Shown here one piece after another: positions 1 through 5,938 of a stretch of DNA of 6,182 nucleotides. This DNA is from a bacterium (GTDB lineage: Bacteria > Chloroflexota > Dormibacteria > UBA8260 > Bog-877): assembly GCA_021817025.1 (NCBI GenBank), contig JAKAWF010000214.1, positions 1 to 6,182 of the forward strand, in the 5' to 3' direction. A program made the translations under genes and the position numbers. Positions within the stretch are counted from its first letter, which is position 1. Every line of letters begins with the position of its first letter. The notes below the pieces were generated by a model. That model was not told the origin of the DNA, searched no databases, and saw nothing but the letters and a program-made list of their open reading frames with translations.

Positions 1-212
1 TTCTTGGTCCGCCCGTACTTGGTCTCGACCTCGATGTAGGGCTCAGGGACTCGCTGGACCACCCATTCCCCCTGCCGTTCCAGCTCGAACACCGCCTCTC
101 TTAGATCCTCGGTGGGTGCCTTGGCCGGGTCGCGTTCGAACTTCCTGTTGGCGAGCGCGGTCGGGGGCGCTCCCAGGGCATTGGTCGACGGCGTGTCGCT
201 CATGGGCTCCAT
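1..212 (-). CDS. 5' end of an unknown protein gene, cut by the left window edge
   Basis: Seventy codons are visible from ATG at 212 and the frame is open to base 1. I do not recognise the family. The N-terminus is proline/alanine-rich and probably disordered (residues 1-20). It is followed by a charged, helix-like stretch with DLREAVFELERQGEW around residues 36-50 and then a strand-like part with PYIEVETKYGR near residues 58-68. No signal peptide, membrane segment or metal motif is seen. A perfect AGGAGG lies at 219-214. It is only 1 nt from the ATG at 212 but 10 nt from a second in-frame ATG at 203 (residue 4), so 203 may be the true start. The gene lies on the same strand as the sulfur operon but 1.1 kb beyond its end, so a functional link is not shown. 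Codon composition is GC-rich like the neighbours. It is too truncated for a functional guess. Confidence 0.6.
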   Translation of the reverse strand, partial: MEPMSDTPSTNALGAPPTALANRKFERDPAKAPTEDLREAVFELERQGEWVVQRVPEPYIEVETKYGRTK

Positions 213-213
213 G

Positions 214-219
214 CCTCCT
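214..219 (-). promoter_or_regulatory. Shine-Dalgarno AGGAGG for the truncated left-edge gene
   Basis: The plus strand reads CCTCCT here, which is AGGAGG on the minus strand and fully complementary to the 16S rRNA tail. It is 1 nt from the ATG at 212 and 10 nt from the in-frame ATG at 203. The spacing disfavours 212 and makes 203 the better, although slightly long, choice. The presence of this site is the main reason for trusting this partial frame as a real gene. Confidence 0.6.
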
Positions 220-290
220 GTGTCGATGGCCGCGACTCAGTATGTGGCGACCCCCGGATGGATACACTCCCCCGATTGGGGTGACTCGCG

Positions 291-306
291 TCCCCCGGAA
301 GGGGGA
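291..306. repeat. Short perfect inverted repeat, 6-bp stem
   Basis: TCCCCC and GGGGGA flank a GGAA tetranucleotide, giving a potential hairpin or a dyad-symmetric protein-binding site. It lies about 80 nt upstream of the left-edge gene start, and a smaller CCCC/GGGG dyad at 270-281 sits between it and that start. Runs of C and G are common in this GC-rich sequence, so chance is a real alternative. Confidence 0.3.
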
Positions 307-449
307 AATTGCGCCTGCGGAGCCGGCTCGTGCAAGTGTCCGGGAAGTCGGCGCGCGCCGTGGCCGGGGGGAACCACGGCACCCCGCCGGCTCAAAGGCT
401 CCGGGCCACTGTCGGCCAAAGCGCGCGTGAACGACGGCTCCCGGAGATA

Positions 450-678
450 TTGCCCCTGGCGAACAGACAGCCGCACGGGGACGGTCGGGTGCCAATCCCC
501 GGTCCAGATCAGCCTGGCGCCGGGGTCCAAGGTCACTGGGACCGAGCGGGTAGGCGAGCTGGTCCGCCATCCCGTCCGGACCATCGACGGTCTTGTGGGA
601 GCCGCCGCACCGGATCCTGGTCGCCGGTCGCTGGCGGACCAGTTCCTCCAGGACCGGCATGCCGAGCAGGAGCGCTAG
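450..678 (+). pseudogene. Degraded AbrB-like antitoxin (VapB-type), one apparent frameshift
   Basis: The pieces match an AbrB/VapB antitoxin in order. GDGRVPIP, read from 477 in the frame of 450, resembles the AbrB core 'GRVxIP'. A +1 shift near the C-run at 497-500 then leads to SLAPGSKVTGTERVGELVR, which resembles the 'LGLxPGxxV' hairpin. The tail SLADQFLQDRHAEQER ends at TAG 676-678 and is typical of toxin-wrapping antitoxin C-termini such as 'SLxDxLIxERRAEAxRE'. TTG at 450, with GGAG at 443-446, is a possible but weak start. Stop and toxin start are separated by 1 nt, as expected for a vapBC operon. The shift could be a genuine lesion or a homopolymer error. The opposite strand also has GC-rich third positions here, so the call rests on motif order and context. 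Seen: motifs. Inferred: family and pseudogene status. Confidence 0.45.
668..672 (+). promoter_or_regulatory. Shine-Dalgarno AGGAG for the vapC-like gene
   Basis: AGGAG lies inside the last codons of the antitoxin-like frame, 7 nt before GTG at 680. The spacing is near optimal and supports 680 as the toxin start and a translationally coupled antitoxin-toxin pair. Confidence 0.5.
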
Positions 679-679
679 G

Positions 680-1123
680 GTGGCTGACCGCCGCCTTGTC
701 GACAGCCATCCCGCCCTGGTGGCACTCCAGAAGAGGCCCGGCGGGGGGCGGGTCCGCTCCGTCCTCCGCGATGGCGAGCCATGGATGACCTTGGTCAACC
801 GGGGTGAGGCGGCCCGCATCGTGGAGCGTCTCAACGGGACTGGGGCGGCCGGCGGCGTCTTCGCCGATCTCCCGGCAGGCGGCTCCCGGGCTATCCAGTT
901 CGTGCCCATCGACCACGCCCTTTCGAGTCGCGGCCTCCTTGGAGGCCTCCGGGGGGCTCAGCTACGCCGACGCGTGTGCCGGCGCGGCGGCGAAGCGGCT
1001 CGGCTGCCCGGTCCCGGCTGCCGACCCCGAGTTTGGGCCAGCCGAGCCTGCTTGGTCCAGGTCGCAGGGCTGTCCGACGGGCGGCGGTGCTCGCCAGGGA
1101 GCTTCAAGCGAGCCGCCGCCTAG
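680..1123 (+). pseudogene. vapC: Degraded PIN-domain toxin (VapC-type ribonuclease), frameshifted
   Basis: VapC toxins are Mg-dependent RNases with a PIN fold and four clustered acidic residues. From GTG 680 the frame gives LVDSHPALVALQ (Asp8, usual 'LDSxxLLALL'), WMTLVNRGEAARIVER (Glu43, usual 'MSLVNLGEVYYIV') and FVPIDHAL. The protein then continues one base out of phase: RVAASLEASGG, LSYADACAGAAAKRLGCPV and AADPEF, which match the PIN C-terminal signature 'LSYADAFAAALAKxLGxPxxTGDPEF' and supply the last two Asp residues. A possible second shift near 1040-1060 returns to the first phase with LVQVAGLSDGRR and a stop at 1121-1123. The recognisable part is about 130 residues, the usual VapC length. 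All four expected acids survive, so the damage is in frame rather than in the active site. The nearby sulfur genes are intact, which argues against generally poor sequence. It is convergent to that operon. Confidence 0.72.
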
Positions 1124-1301
1124 CCGTCCGAAGATGCCAGCGGGGGACCGCCTGGGGCTTGGGGCCGAAGTTCGCACCCGGCCCGTGCCTGTCGAGGACG
1201 AGCCCGACCGCGCCTCGGTGGCCCCCACCCACCAAGACCCGACCAGGTGCTCCCGCGGGGAGGCCCGGCCACCACGGCCGCGGTGAGGGCGCCGCGGTCA
1301 C
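1104..1301 (-). CDS. Weak small reading frame with a KOW-like stretch
   Basis: A 65-codon frame starts with GTG at 1301, 6 nt after the hdrC-hdrB fusion gene's stop. Third codon positions are strongly G/C. A central stretch, RVLVGGGHRGAVGLVLDR, followed by FGPKPQAV, has the glycine and valine spacing of a KOW nucleic-acid-binding motif. No ribosome binding site is visible, the first 20 residues look like low-complexity GC-rich translation, and the end overlaps the vapC-like remnant on the other strand. It could be a decayed gene fragment or chance. I see no other gene in 1124-1307. Confidence 0.18.
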   Translation of the reverse strand: MTAAPSPRPWWPGLPAGAPGRVLVGGGHRGAVGLVLDRHGPGANFGPKPQAVPRWHLRTARRRLA

Positions 1302-1307
1302 GCCCCA

Positions 1308-2504
1308 TCAGGCACGGAGCGACTCGTCCAGCAGCTCCGCGATGTCGCGCACCTCCAGTTGGCCCTGATGGCCGGTCGACTTGACCGCGTCCTCGAACAG
1401 CGACACCTCGAAGGGACAGCAGACCGCCAGCACTTCGGCCCCGGCGCCGATCGCCTCCCGCACCCGGACCTCGGAGAGGCGCTCGTCGACGTGCTCGCGG
1501 GTGAAGCCGCTGTTCCAGATCTCGCCGCCGCCACCGCCGCAGCAGTAGCCGTTGGCCCGGCAGTGCCCCATCTCGATCAGCTCCAACCCCGGAACCGCGT
1601 CGATCAGGCGCCGGGGCGCCTCGAACTCGCCGTTGTGCCGGCCGAGATAGCAGGGATCGTGGAAGGTAACCCGCCGGGCTGCCACCGGCCTCAGGCTCAG
1701 ATCGCCGATCCGCTCCGCCAAGAATTGGGTGTAGTGCTGCACCTGGTAGCTGCCGCCGAGGGCGGGATAGAGGTTGCGGAAGGCGTTGTATGCGTGCGGG
1801 TCCGGGGTCACCAGGCGGGTGAACTGGTACTTGTCCAGGGTGGCGATGTTGGCGGTTGCGGCCTCTTCGAAGATCCCACTCTCACCCGCCAGCCGTTGCG
1901 AGTCCGCCACGCAGCGCTCCTCGGTGCCCAGCACCGCCCAGTCGGCGCCCAGGGCGGCCATGATCCGGGCCATGGCCTGGGCCGCGTCGATGCCACGGGG
2001 ATGGTAGGACCAGTAGCACTCGGTGAAGAACAGCACCTCCACCGCGCGGCCGAGACCGGCCATGATCGGCACCTCCACCCCGGCCCCGGCGATCCAGTCG
2101 GCCCGCTTGCGGGCAGACTGTCCCAGGGGGTTGCCGTGGCGACTGGTGTTCTCGAAGGCGGTGGCCAGCTCCCGACCCGGATCGCGCTCGAGCAGGTAGA
2201 GTTCGCGAGCCGCCCGGATGGTGCCGGGGATGTCGACCTCGCGCGGGCAGACGCGGGCACAGTTGCCGCAGGTGGTGCAGACCCAGAGGTTGGGACTCGC
2301 CAGCAGCTCATCCTTGAGGCCCCACTGCGCCAACGCCATCTCCCGGCGGGGCAGGCCGGTCCCCTGGAAGGCGAACGGACAGACCACCGAGCAGGTGCCG
2401 CATTGATAGCACCGGGTGAAGGAGTCCCCCGCCAGCTCCGCCAGGCGGTCGATGAACCCAAGGTCGGGGCGCACCGGCAGAGGGATCAGGGCGCTCTGGC
2501 TCAT
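1308..2504 (-). CDS. HdrC-HdrB fusion protein (HdrD-like iron-sulfur subunit) of the Apr/Qmo electron chain
   Basis: This 398-residue soluble protein probably relays electrons to or from QmoAB, in place of the membrane subunit QmoC. Residues 1-110 are HdrC-like, with two ferredoxin clusters: C32, C35, C38, C42-P and C76, C79, C82, C86-P. Residues 155-398 are HdrB-like, with two CCG-type halves. In the first half C163 (TECYWSYHPR) and C198 (EERCVAD) remain. The second Cys of the usual CC pair is Val199, and the usual CPHC reads DPHA at 235-238. In the second half C285 (HDPCYLGRHN), C315 and C321-C322 with GGGGG are present, but the final CxxC reads CPFE (C363, E366). No membrane helix is seen, so this is not QmoC. 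Start choice: AGGAGG abuts the ATG at 2510 (400 residues) but is 6 nt from the ATG at 2504, which I prefer. DsrK, GlpC and HdrD share this architecture. The operon context decides the role. Confidence 0.9.
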   Translation of the reverse strand: MSQSALIPLPVRPDLGFIDRLAELAGDSFTRCYQCGTCSVVCPFAFQGTGLPRREMALAQWGLKDELLASPNLWVCTTCGNCARVCPREVDIPGTIRAARELYLLERDPGRELATAFENTSRHGNPLGQSARKRADWIAGAGVEVPIMAGLGRAVEVLFFTECYWSYHPRGIDAAQAMARIMAALGADWAVLGTEERCVADSQRLAGESGIFEEAATANIATLDKYQFTRLVTPDPHAYNAFRNLYPALGGSYQVQHYTQFLAERIGDLSLRPVAARRVTFHDPCYLGRHNGEFEAPRRLIDAVPGLELIEMGHCRANGYCCGGGGGEIWNSGFTREHVDERLSEVRVREAIGAGAEVLAVCCPFEVSLFEDAVKSTGHQGQLEVRDIAELLDESLRA

Positions 2505-2510
2505 CTTCAT

Positions 2511-2516
2511 CCTCCT
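2511..2516 (-). promoter_or_regulatory. Shine-Dalgarno AGGAGG that decides the hdrC-hdrB fusion start
   Basis: AGGAGG on the minus strand (CCTCCT on plus) shares one base with the qmoB stop codon TGA (2518-2516). It touches the ATG at 2510 with no spacer and is 6 nt from the ATG at 2504, so initiation at 2504 is favoured. It lets ribosomes ending qmoB reinitiate at once, keeping the subunits in step. Confidence 0.75.
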
Positions 2517-4654
2517 CAGAAGCCCTTCATGGGGTTGGGACCCATCAGTGCGATGTTGCTGGCGAAGGCCGTCAGCTTTCCGGGCAAGGCGCGGGCGTCG
2601 GCGATCGACGTCTCGATCACCTGCACGCGCTCGGTCTCCAGGGCCAGCCTGCCCAGGGTTTCACGCACGTTGTCCATGCGCACCCCCAACAGCTCGCTGC
2701 CCTGGATGAAATGGCACTGGTAGTTGTCCCCGGAACGGCAGCCGAGCAAGACCACCCCGTCGTAGCCGCGCTGGATCGCATCGGCCACCACCACCTGGTT
2801 AACCGAGCCCAGGCAGCGCACCGGAATGGTCCGGAAGTGGGCCGGGTACTGCAGCCGGTTTATGCCGACCATGTCGAGGGCGGGATAGGCGTCGTTCTCA
2901 CAGGCCAGCACCAGCACCCGGGGCTGGTCGTCGTCCTCGGGCAGTTCCACCGACTTCTGCATCGCGGTCAGCATCTCCACCGAATAATCCGGGAAGGAGA
3001 TCACCTGCACCGGGCAGGCGCCCATGCAGATGCCGCACCGCCGGCAGCGGTTGGGCTCGATCACGGGATGGCGCTGGGCGTCCAGCTCCAGGGCGCCGAA
3101 GGGGCACTCCTGAGTGCAGCGGCCGCAGGCGGTGCACTTCTGCATGAAGAACTGGGGATAGCCCAGGTCGCCGACCCGGGGATGCACGGCGGCGCCCTGC
3201 GACGACTTCTCCACCGCCTGCACCGCCTTCAACGCCGCCGCGGCCCCGTCGCGGAGGCTGGCCGCGAGATCCTGGGCCCGATGCACGCAACCGGCGGCGT
3301 AGATGCCAGTGCGACGGGTCTCGAAGGGGAAGCAGAGGAAGTTGGAGTCGAGGAAGCCCTCTCGATGGGGTGGCAGCGACTCTCCCTGGAGATAGTCCAG
3401 GTGGAGACTCGACTGGGCGCCGCTGCGCGGATCCGAGGTCGGGATCATGCCCACCTGCAGGACCACCAGGTCGGCTGTCAGCTCGAGCTCGCGCCCCAGC
3501 ACCGATCCGGCCACCCCGACGGCCAGGTCCCCGTCCTCCTGGAGGCGGACCGGACCGGCCTGGCCGCGCACCAGGAAGATCCCCCGCTGGCCCTGCACGT
3601 GACGGTAGAAGAGCTCGTCAAGGCCCGGCGTCTGCATGTCCTGGTAGACGATGTGGACGGTGGCGTCGGGTCGCAGCTGGCGCACGTACATCGCCTGCTT
3701 CAGAGCCACCATGCTGGTCACGCTGCCGACGTAGGGCCGGTTGGCGGCATCCTCCGGCCCATCACAGGCCAGGATCACCACCCGCTCCGCCGGCCGGCCC
3801 GTCGAGGGCCGGACGATCTCGCCGCGGCCGGCCATCTCCTCCATCTCCACCGAGGTGATCACGTCGCTGATCTGGCCCCGCCCGTAGCGCTCGAAGAACT
3901 GGTCCGGGGCCGGCTCGAAGCCGGTGGCGAAGACCACCGCCCCCACCTCCGCCTCACTCGTGTGCCCGTCGTGATCGAGGGCGACCCGGAAGCGCCCGGG
4001 CTGGCCGGACACGTGGCGGACCACCGTCGACGTCTGCAGGGTCACCTTGGCATGGGTGGCCACGCGCTTGAGCAACGACTCGAGCGGGGGATCCTGCAGC
4101 TGAGAGTCGGCACCGCTGGGGTAGCCACGGTGGATGCGGGCCAGGAACCCTCCCGGGGCCGGAGCGCGCTCCACCAAGGTGACCTCGTACCCGGCGTCGC
4201 CGGCGGCGACGGCGGCGCTGAGCCCGGCCGGGCCCGCGCCCACCACCAGGACCGAATGCAGGTGGTCGTCCTGGTAGGGCGTGGCCGGGGCGGTGCGCTG
4301 GGCGGCGGCGATCCCCATCCGCACCTGGTCCTCCGCCATGGCCTGGGTGGCCTCCGCCCGGGCAGGCTGGCTCCAGGCCACCTGCTCGCGCAGGTTGACC
4401 CGGCGCACCGGGGTGGTGCCGAACCTGAACACCTGGCGGTTCACCCTCTGCGAGCAGGCCGCGATCACCACGGTGTCGACCCCATCGGCGGCATCCCTGG
4501 CGATCAGCTCAGCATCCTCGAGGCAGAAGGCCGCGGACGTCCGGGTCACCGTGACCCCATCGCCGGCCGCCGCCGCCGAGGTCAGGGCGTCGACGTCGAG
4601 GCTCTCCCCGATGCCGCAGCCGGAGCAGATGTAGACCCCGGTCCGCGGGCTCAC
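2516..4654 (-). CDS. qmoB: QmoB, HdrA-like flavin/iron-sulfur subunit of the quinone-interacting oxidoreductase complex
   Basis: This 712-residue cytoplasmic subunit pairs with QmoA and carries electrons between AprBA and the hdrC-hdrB product. Domain order: an N-terminal HdrA-like part with C10-C13 (YICSGCGIGES), C44 and C67; a FAD-binding Rossmann fold starting VVGAGPAG at 137-144 with APAPGGFLARI soon after; and the second nucleotide-binding part with RVVILACDGPEDA (C297) and IYAAGCVHRAQD near 451-462. Two [4Fe-4S] ferredoxin motifs follow: C507, C510, C513, C517-P and C537, C540, C543, C547-P. A C-terminal MvhD-like region from about 578 to 680 holds C585, C614, C639 and C647 (GCRSGDNYQCHF). 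The length is close to known QmoB proteins. The start is GTG at 4654, overlapping the qmoA stop as GTGA. Longer upstream open frame translates qmoA out of phase and is not part of the protein. The C-terminal MvhD-like part and the domain order separate it from QmoA. Confidence 0.94.
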   Translation of the reverse strand: MSPRTGVYICSGCGIGESLDVDALTSAAAAGDGVTVTRTSAAFCLEDAELIARDAADGVDTVVIAACSQRVNRQVFRFGTTPVRRVNLREQVAWSQPARAEATQAMAEDQVRMGIAAAQRTAPATPYQDDHLHSVLVVGAGPAGLSAAVAAGDAGYEVTLVERAPAPGGFLARIHRGYPSGADSQLQDPPLESLLKRVATHAKVTLQTSTVVRHVSGQPGRFRVALDHDGHTSEAEVGAVVFATGFEPAPDQFFERYGRGQISDVITSVEMEEMAGRGEIVRPSTGRPAERVVILACDGPEDAANRPYVGSVTSMVALKQAMYVRQLRPDATVHIVYQDMQTPGLDELFYRHVQGQRGIFLVRGQAGPVRLQEDGDLAVGVAGSVLGRELELTADLVVLQVGMIPTSDPRSGAQSSLHLDYLQGESLPPHREGFLDSNFLCFPFETRRTGIYAAGCVHRAQDLAASLRDGAAAALKAVQAVEKSSQGAAVHPRVGDLGYPQFFMQKCTACGRCTQECPFGALELDAQRHPVIEPNRCRRCGICMGACPVQVISFPDYSVEMLTAMQKSVELPEDDDQPRVLVLACENDAYPALDMVGINRLQYPAHFRTIPVRCLGSVNQVVVADAIQRGYDGVVLLGCRSGDNYQCHFIQGSELLGVRMDNVRETLGRLALETERVQVIETSIADARALPGKLTAFASNIALMGPNPMKGF

Positions 4655-5937
4655 GCTTCCACCCTCACGCCCCGGACCACGCCCAGGGCCCGCATCGCGG
4701 CGGCGGTGGCGTCCAGCGTCGAGGTGGCCACATCCACCGGCGCCCGGGCGCAACCGGCGGCGAAGATCCCCTCCCCGCTGATGGAGTCCTCCAAGAAACC
4801 GAAGGCATCCCGGGCATCGGGACCGAGCCGGCCCTCGAGTCCCGGACTGGGCACCATGCCGGTGGCCAGCACCACCAGGTCCACCGGGGTGCGCTCCATC
4901 CCGCCGTGGACCATGTCGTCGGCGACCACCACCAGCTGGCCGCTCTGGGGATCGGTCAGGATGTCCGCCACCTTGCCCTTGACCGCCCGCACCTGGGGAT
5001 GGTCGAGCACCTGGGAGGCGAAGGCCTGGTAGGTCCCGGGGGTGCGCAGGTCGATGTAGAAGACATGGGCCTGCGCCTCCGGGTTGCGCTCCAGCAGGAG
5101 ACTGGCCTCCTTCAACGACGCCAGACAGCAGATCCCCGAGCAGTAGGCGAGATGGAGGCGGTCCCGGGATCCGGCGCATTGCACGAAGGCGGCGCTGCTC
5201 ACGGTGGCGCCGGTCGAGGGGCGCAGCACCCGCCCCCCGGTGGGCCCGTTCTCGGCCAGCATCCGTTCGAACATCACGTTGGTGATGACGTCGGGATGGT
5301 GTTCGAACGCCAGGTTGGTGATGGCGCGGGCATCGTAGGGCTGCCATCCCGTCGCGATGATGACCGCTCCCACCTCCAGTTCGACGGTCGCCGCCTCCAT
5401 CTTCAGGTCGATGGCCTGGTAGGGACAGGCCGCGACGCACTTGCCGCACTCCTCGAAGAGGCAGGTCGAGCCGTCGATGGCATAGCGCATCGGATAGGCC
5501 ATCTCGTGGATCAGGTAGATGGTCTTGGTGGTGCTCATGCCATAGTCGAAGGGATTGGGCCGATCCACGGGGCACACCTCCGCGCAGGCGCCGCAAGCGG
5601 TGCAGCGGTCATTGACGTAGCGAGGATCGCGGCGAATCCTGACCTGGTAGTGCCCGGGACCACCCCGCAGCTCCTCCACCTCCGCGGTGGTGAAGAGCCG
5701 GATGTTCTGGTTGTCGCGGAGGCGCTGAAAGTTGATCTCCAGACCGCAGGCGGGCGGACATAGCTTCGGGAAGTAGCGGGACAGCTGGGCCACCCTGCCG
5801 CCGAGATGGGGATTCTTTTCCACCAGATAGACCTGTGCCCCCGCCTCGGCGGCCTCCAGGGCGGCCGTGATCCCGGCGATCCCGCCCCCCACCACCAGGA
5901 TCGCCTCCGACGCCGCGGTGTCTGCGCCCTGGCCCAT
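4651..5937 (-). CDS. qmoA: QmoA, HdrA-like flavin/iron-sulfur subunit of the quinone-interacting oxidoreductase complex
   Basis: This 428-residue soluble flavoprotein is thought to contact APS reductase and pass electrons to QmoB. The N-terminus carries the FAD Rossmann motif VVGGGIAGI (15-23) followed by VEKNPHLGGRVAQL (39-52), the standard HdrA signature. KLCPPACGLEINF at 58-70 contributes C60 and C64. Two cluster-binding motifs follow: C112, C115, C118, C122-P and C159, C164, C167, C171-P; the second has the wider CX4C spacing. FVQCAGSRD (C254) and YCSGICC (C266, C270, C271) are HdrA-family motifs, and IFAAGCARAPVD near 391-402 closes the flavin domain. The ATG at 5937 lies 1 nt after the aprA stop, and the protein begins a few residues before the Rossmann fold, so this start fits. 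There is no strong ribosome binding site, so translation is probably coupled to aprA. The length is that of typical QmoA; no lesion is seen. Confidence 0.94.
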   Translation of the reverse strand: MGQGADTAASEAILVVGGGIAGITAALEAAEAGAQVYLVEKNPHLGGRVAQLSRYFPKLCPPACGLEINFQRLRDNQNIRLFTTAEVEELRGGPGHYQVRIRRDPRYVNDRCTACGACAEVCPVDRPNPFDYGMSTTKTIYLIHEMAYPMRYAIDGSTCLFEECGKCVAACPYQAIDLKMEAATVELEVGAVIIATGWQPYDARAITNLAFEHHPDVITNVMFERMLAENGPTGGRVLRPSTGATVSSAAFVQCAGSRDRLHLAYCSGICCLASLKEASLLLERNPEAQAHVFYIDLRTPGTYQAFASQVLDHPQVRAVKGKVADILTDPQSGQLVVVADDMVHGGMERTPVDLVVLATGMVPSPGLEGRLGPDARDAFGFLEDSISGEGIFAAGCARAPVDVATSTLDATAAAMRALGVVRGVRVEA

Positions 5938-5938
5938 C

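Larger units (their letters stand above)
213..449. other. Stretch without a recognisable gene, with short GC-rich inverted repeats
   Basis: No reading frame here resembles a known protein. It contains a perfect 7-bp inverted repeat GCCGTGG/CCACGGC (357-363 and 374-380, 10-nt loop), the palindrome-like TCCCCCGGAAGGGGGA (291-306), and CCCC-GATT-GGGG (270-281). None is followed by a T-tract on either strand, so they do not look like standard intrinsic terminators. Any promoter for the left-edge gene should lie in 213-330 on the minus strand, but I found no convincing -35/-10 pair. Confidence 0.4.

Noticed and set aside
213..330. Sigma-70 type promoter for the left-edge gene (CATACT as -10)
   Set aside because: No acceptable -35 element at 16-18 nt. 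The match is too weak to claim.
43..909. Minus-strand open frame of 288 codons
   Set aside because: It runs out of phase through the left-edge gene and mirrors the toxin remnant. It has arginine/proline-rich composition and no domain.
1278..1297. CCGCGG...CCGCGG hairpin after the hdrC-hdrB fusion gene as a terminator
   Set aside because: The stem is only 6 bp with no T-tract on the minus strand, and CCGCGG is a self-complementary word common in GC-rich DNA.
1359..2723. Plus-strand open frame of 454 codons opposite the hdrC-hdrB fusion gene
   Set aside because: It is a shadow of the fusion gene, with biased composition and no motifs.
2711..5032. Long plus-strand open frame of 773 codons opposite qmoB and qmoA
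   Set aside because: It mirrors the minus-strand genes in GC-rich DNA. Its translation is low-complexity (His, Gly, Leu, Arg-rich) with no domain, while the opposite strand encodes clear QmoA and QmoB.
4655..5596. N-terminal extension of qmoB to a far upstream start
   Set aside because: This part reads qmoA DNA out of phase, giving arginine/glycine-rich nonsense. The GTG at 4654 overlapping the qmoA stop fits the family length and start.
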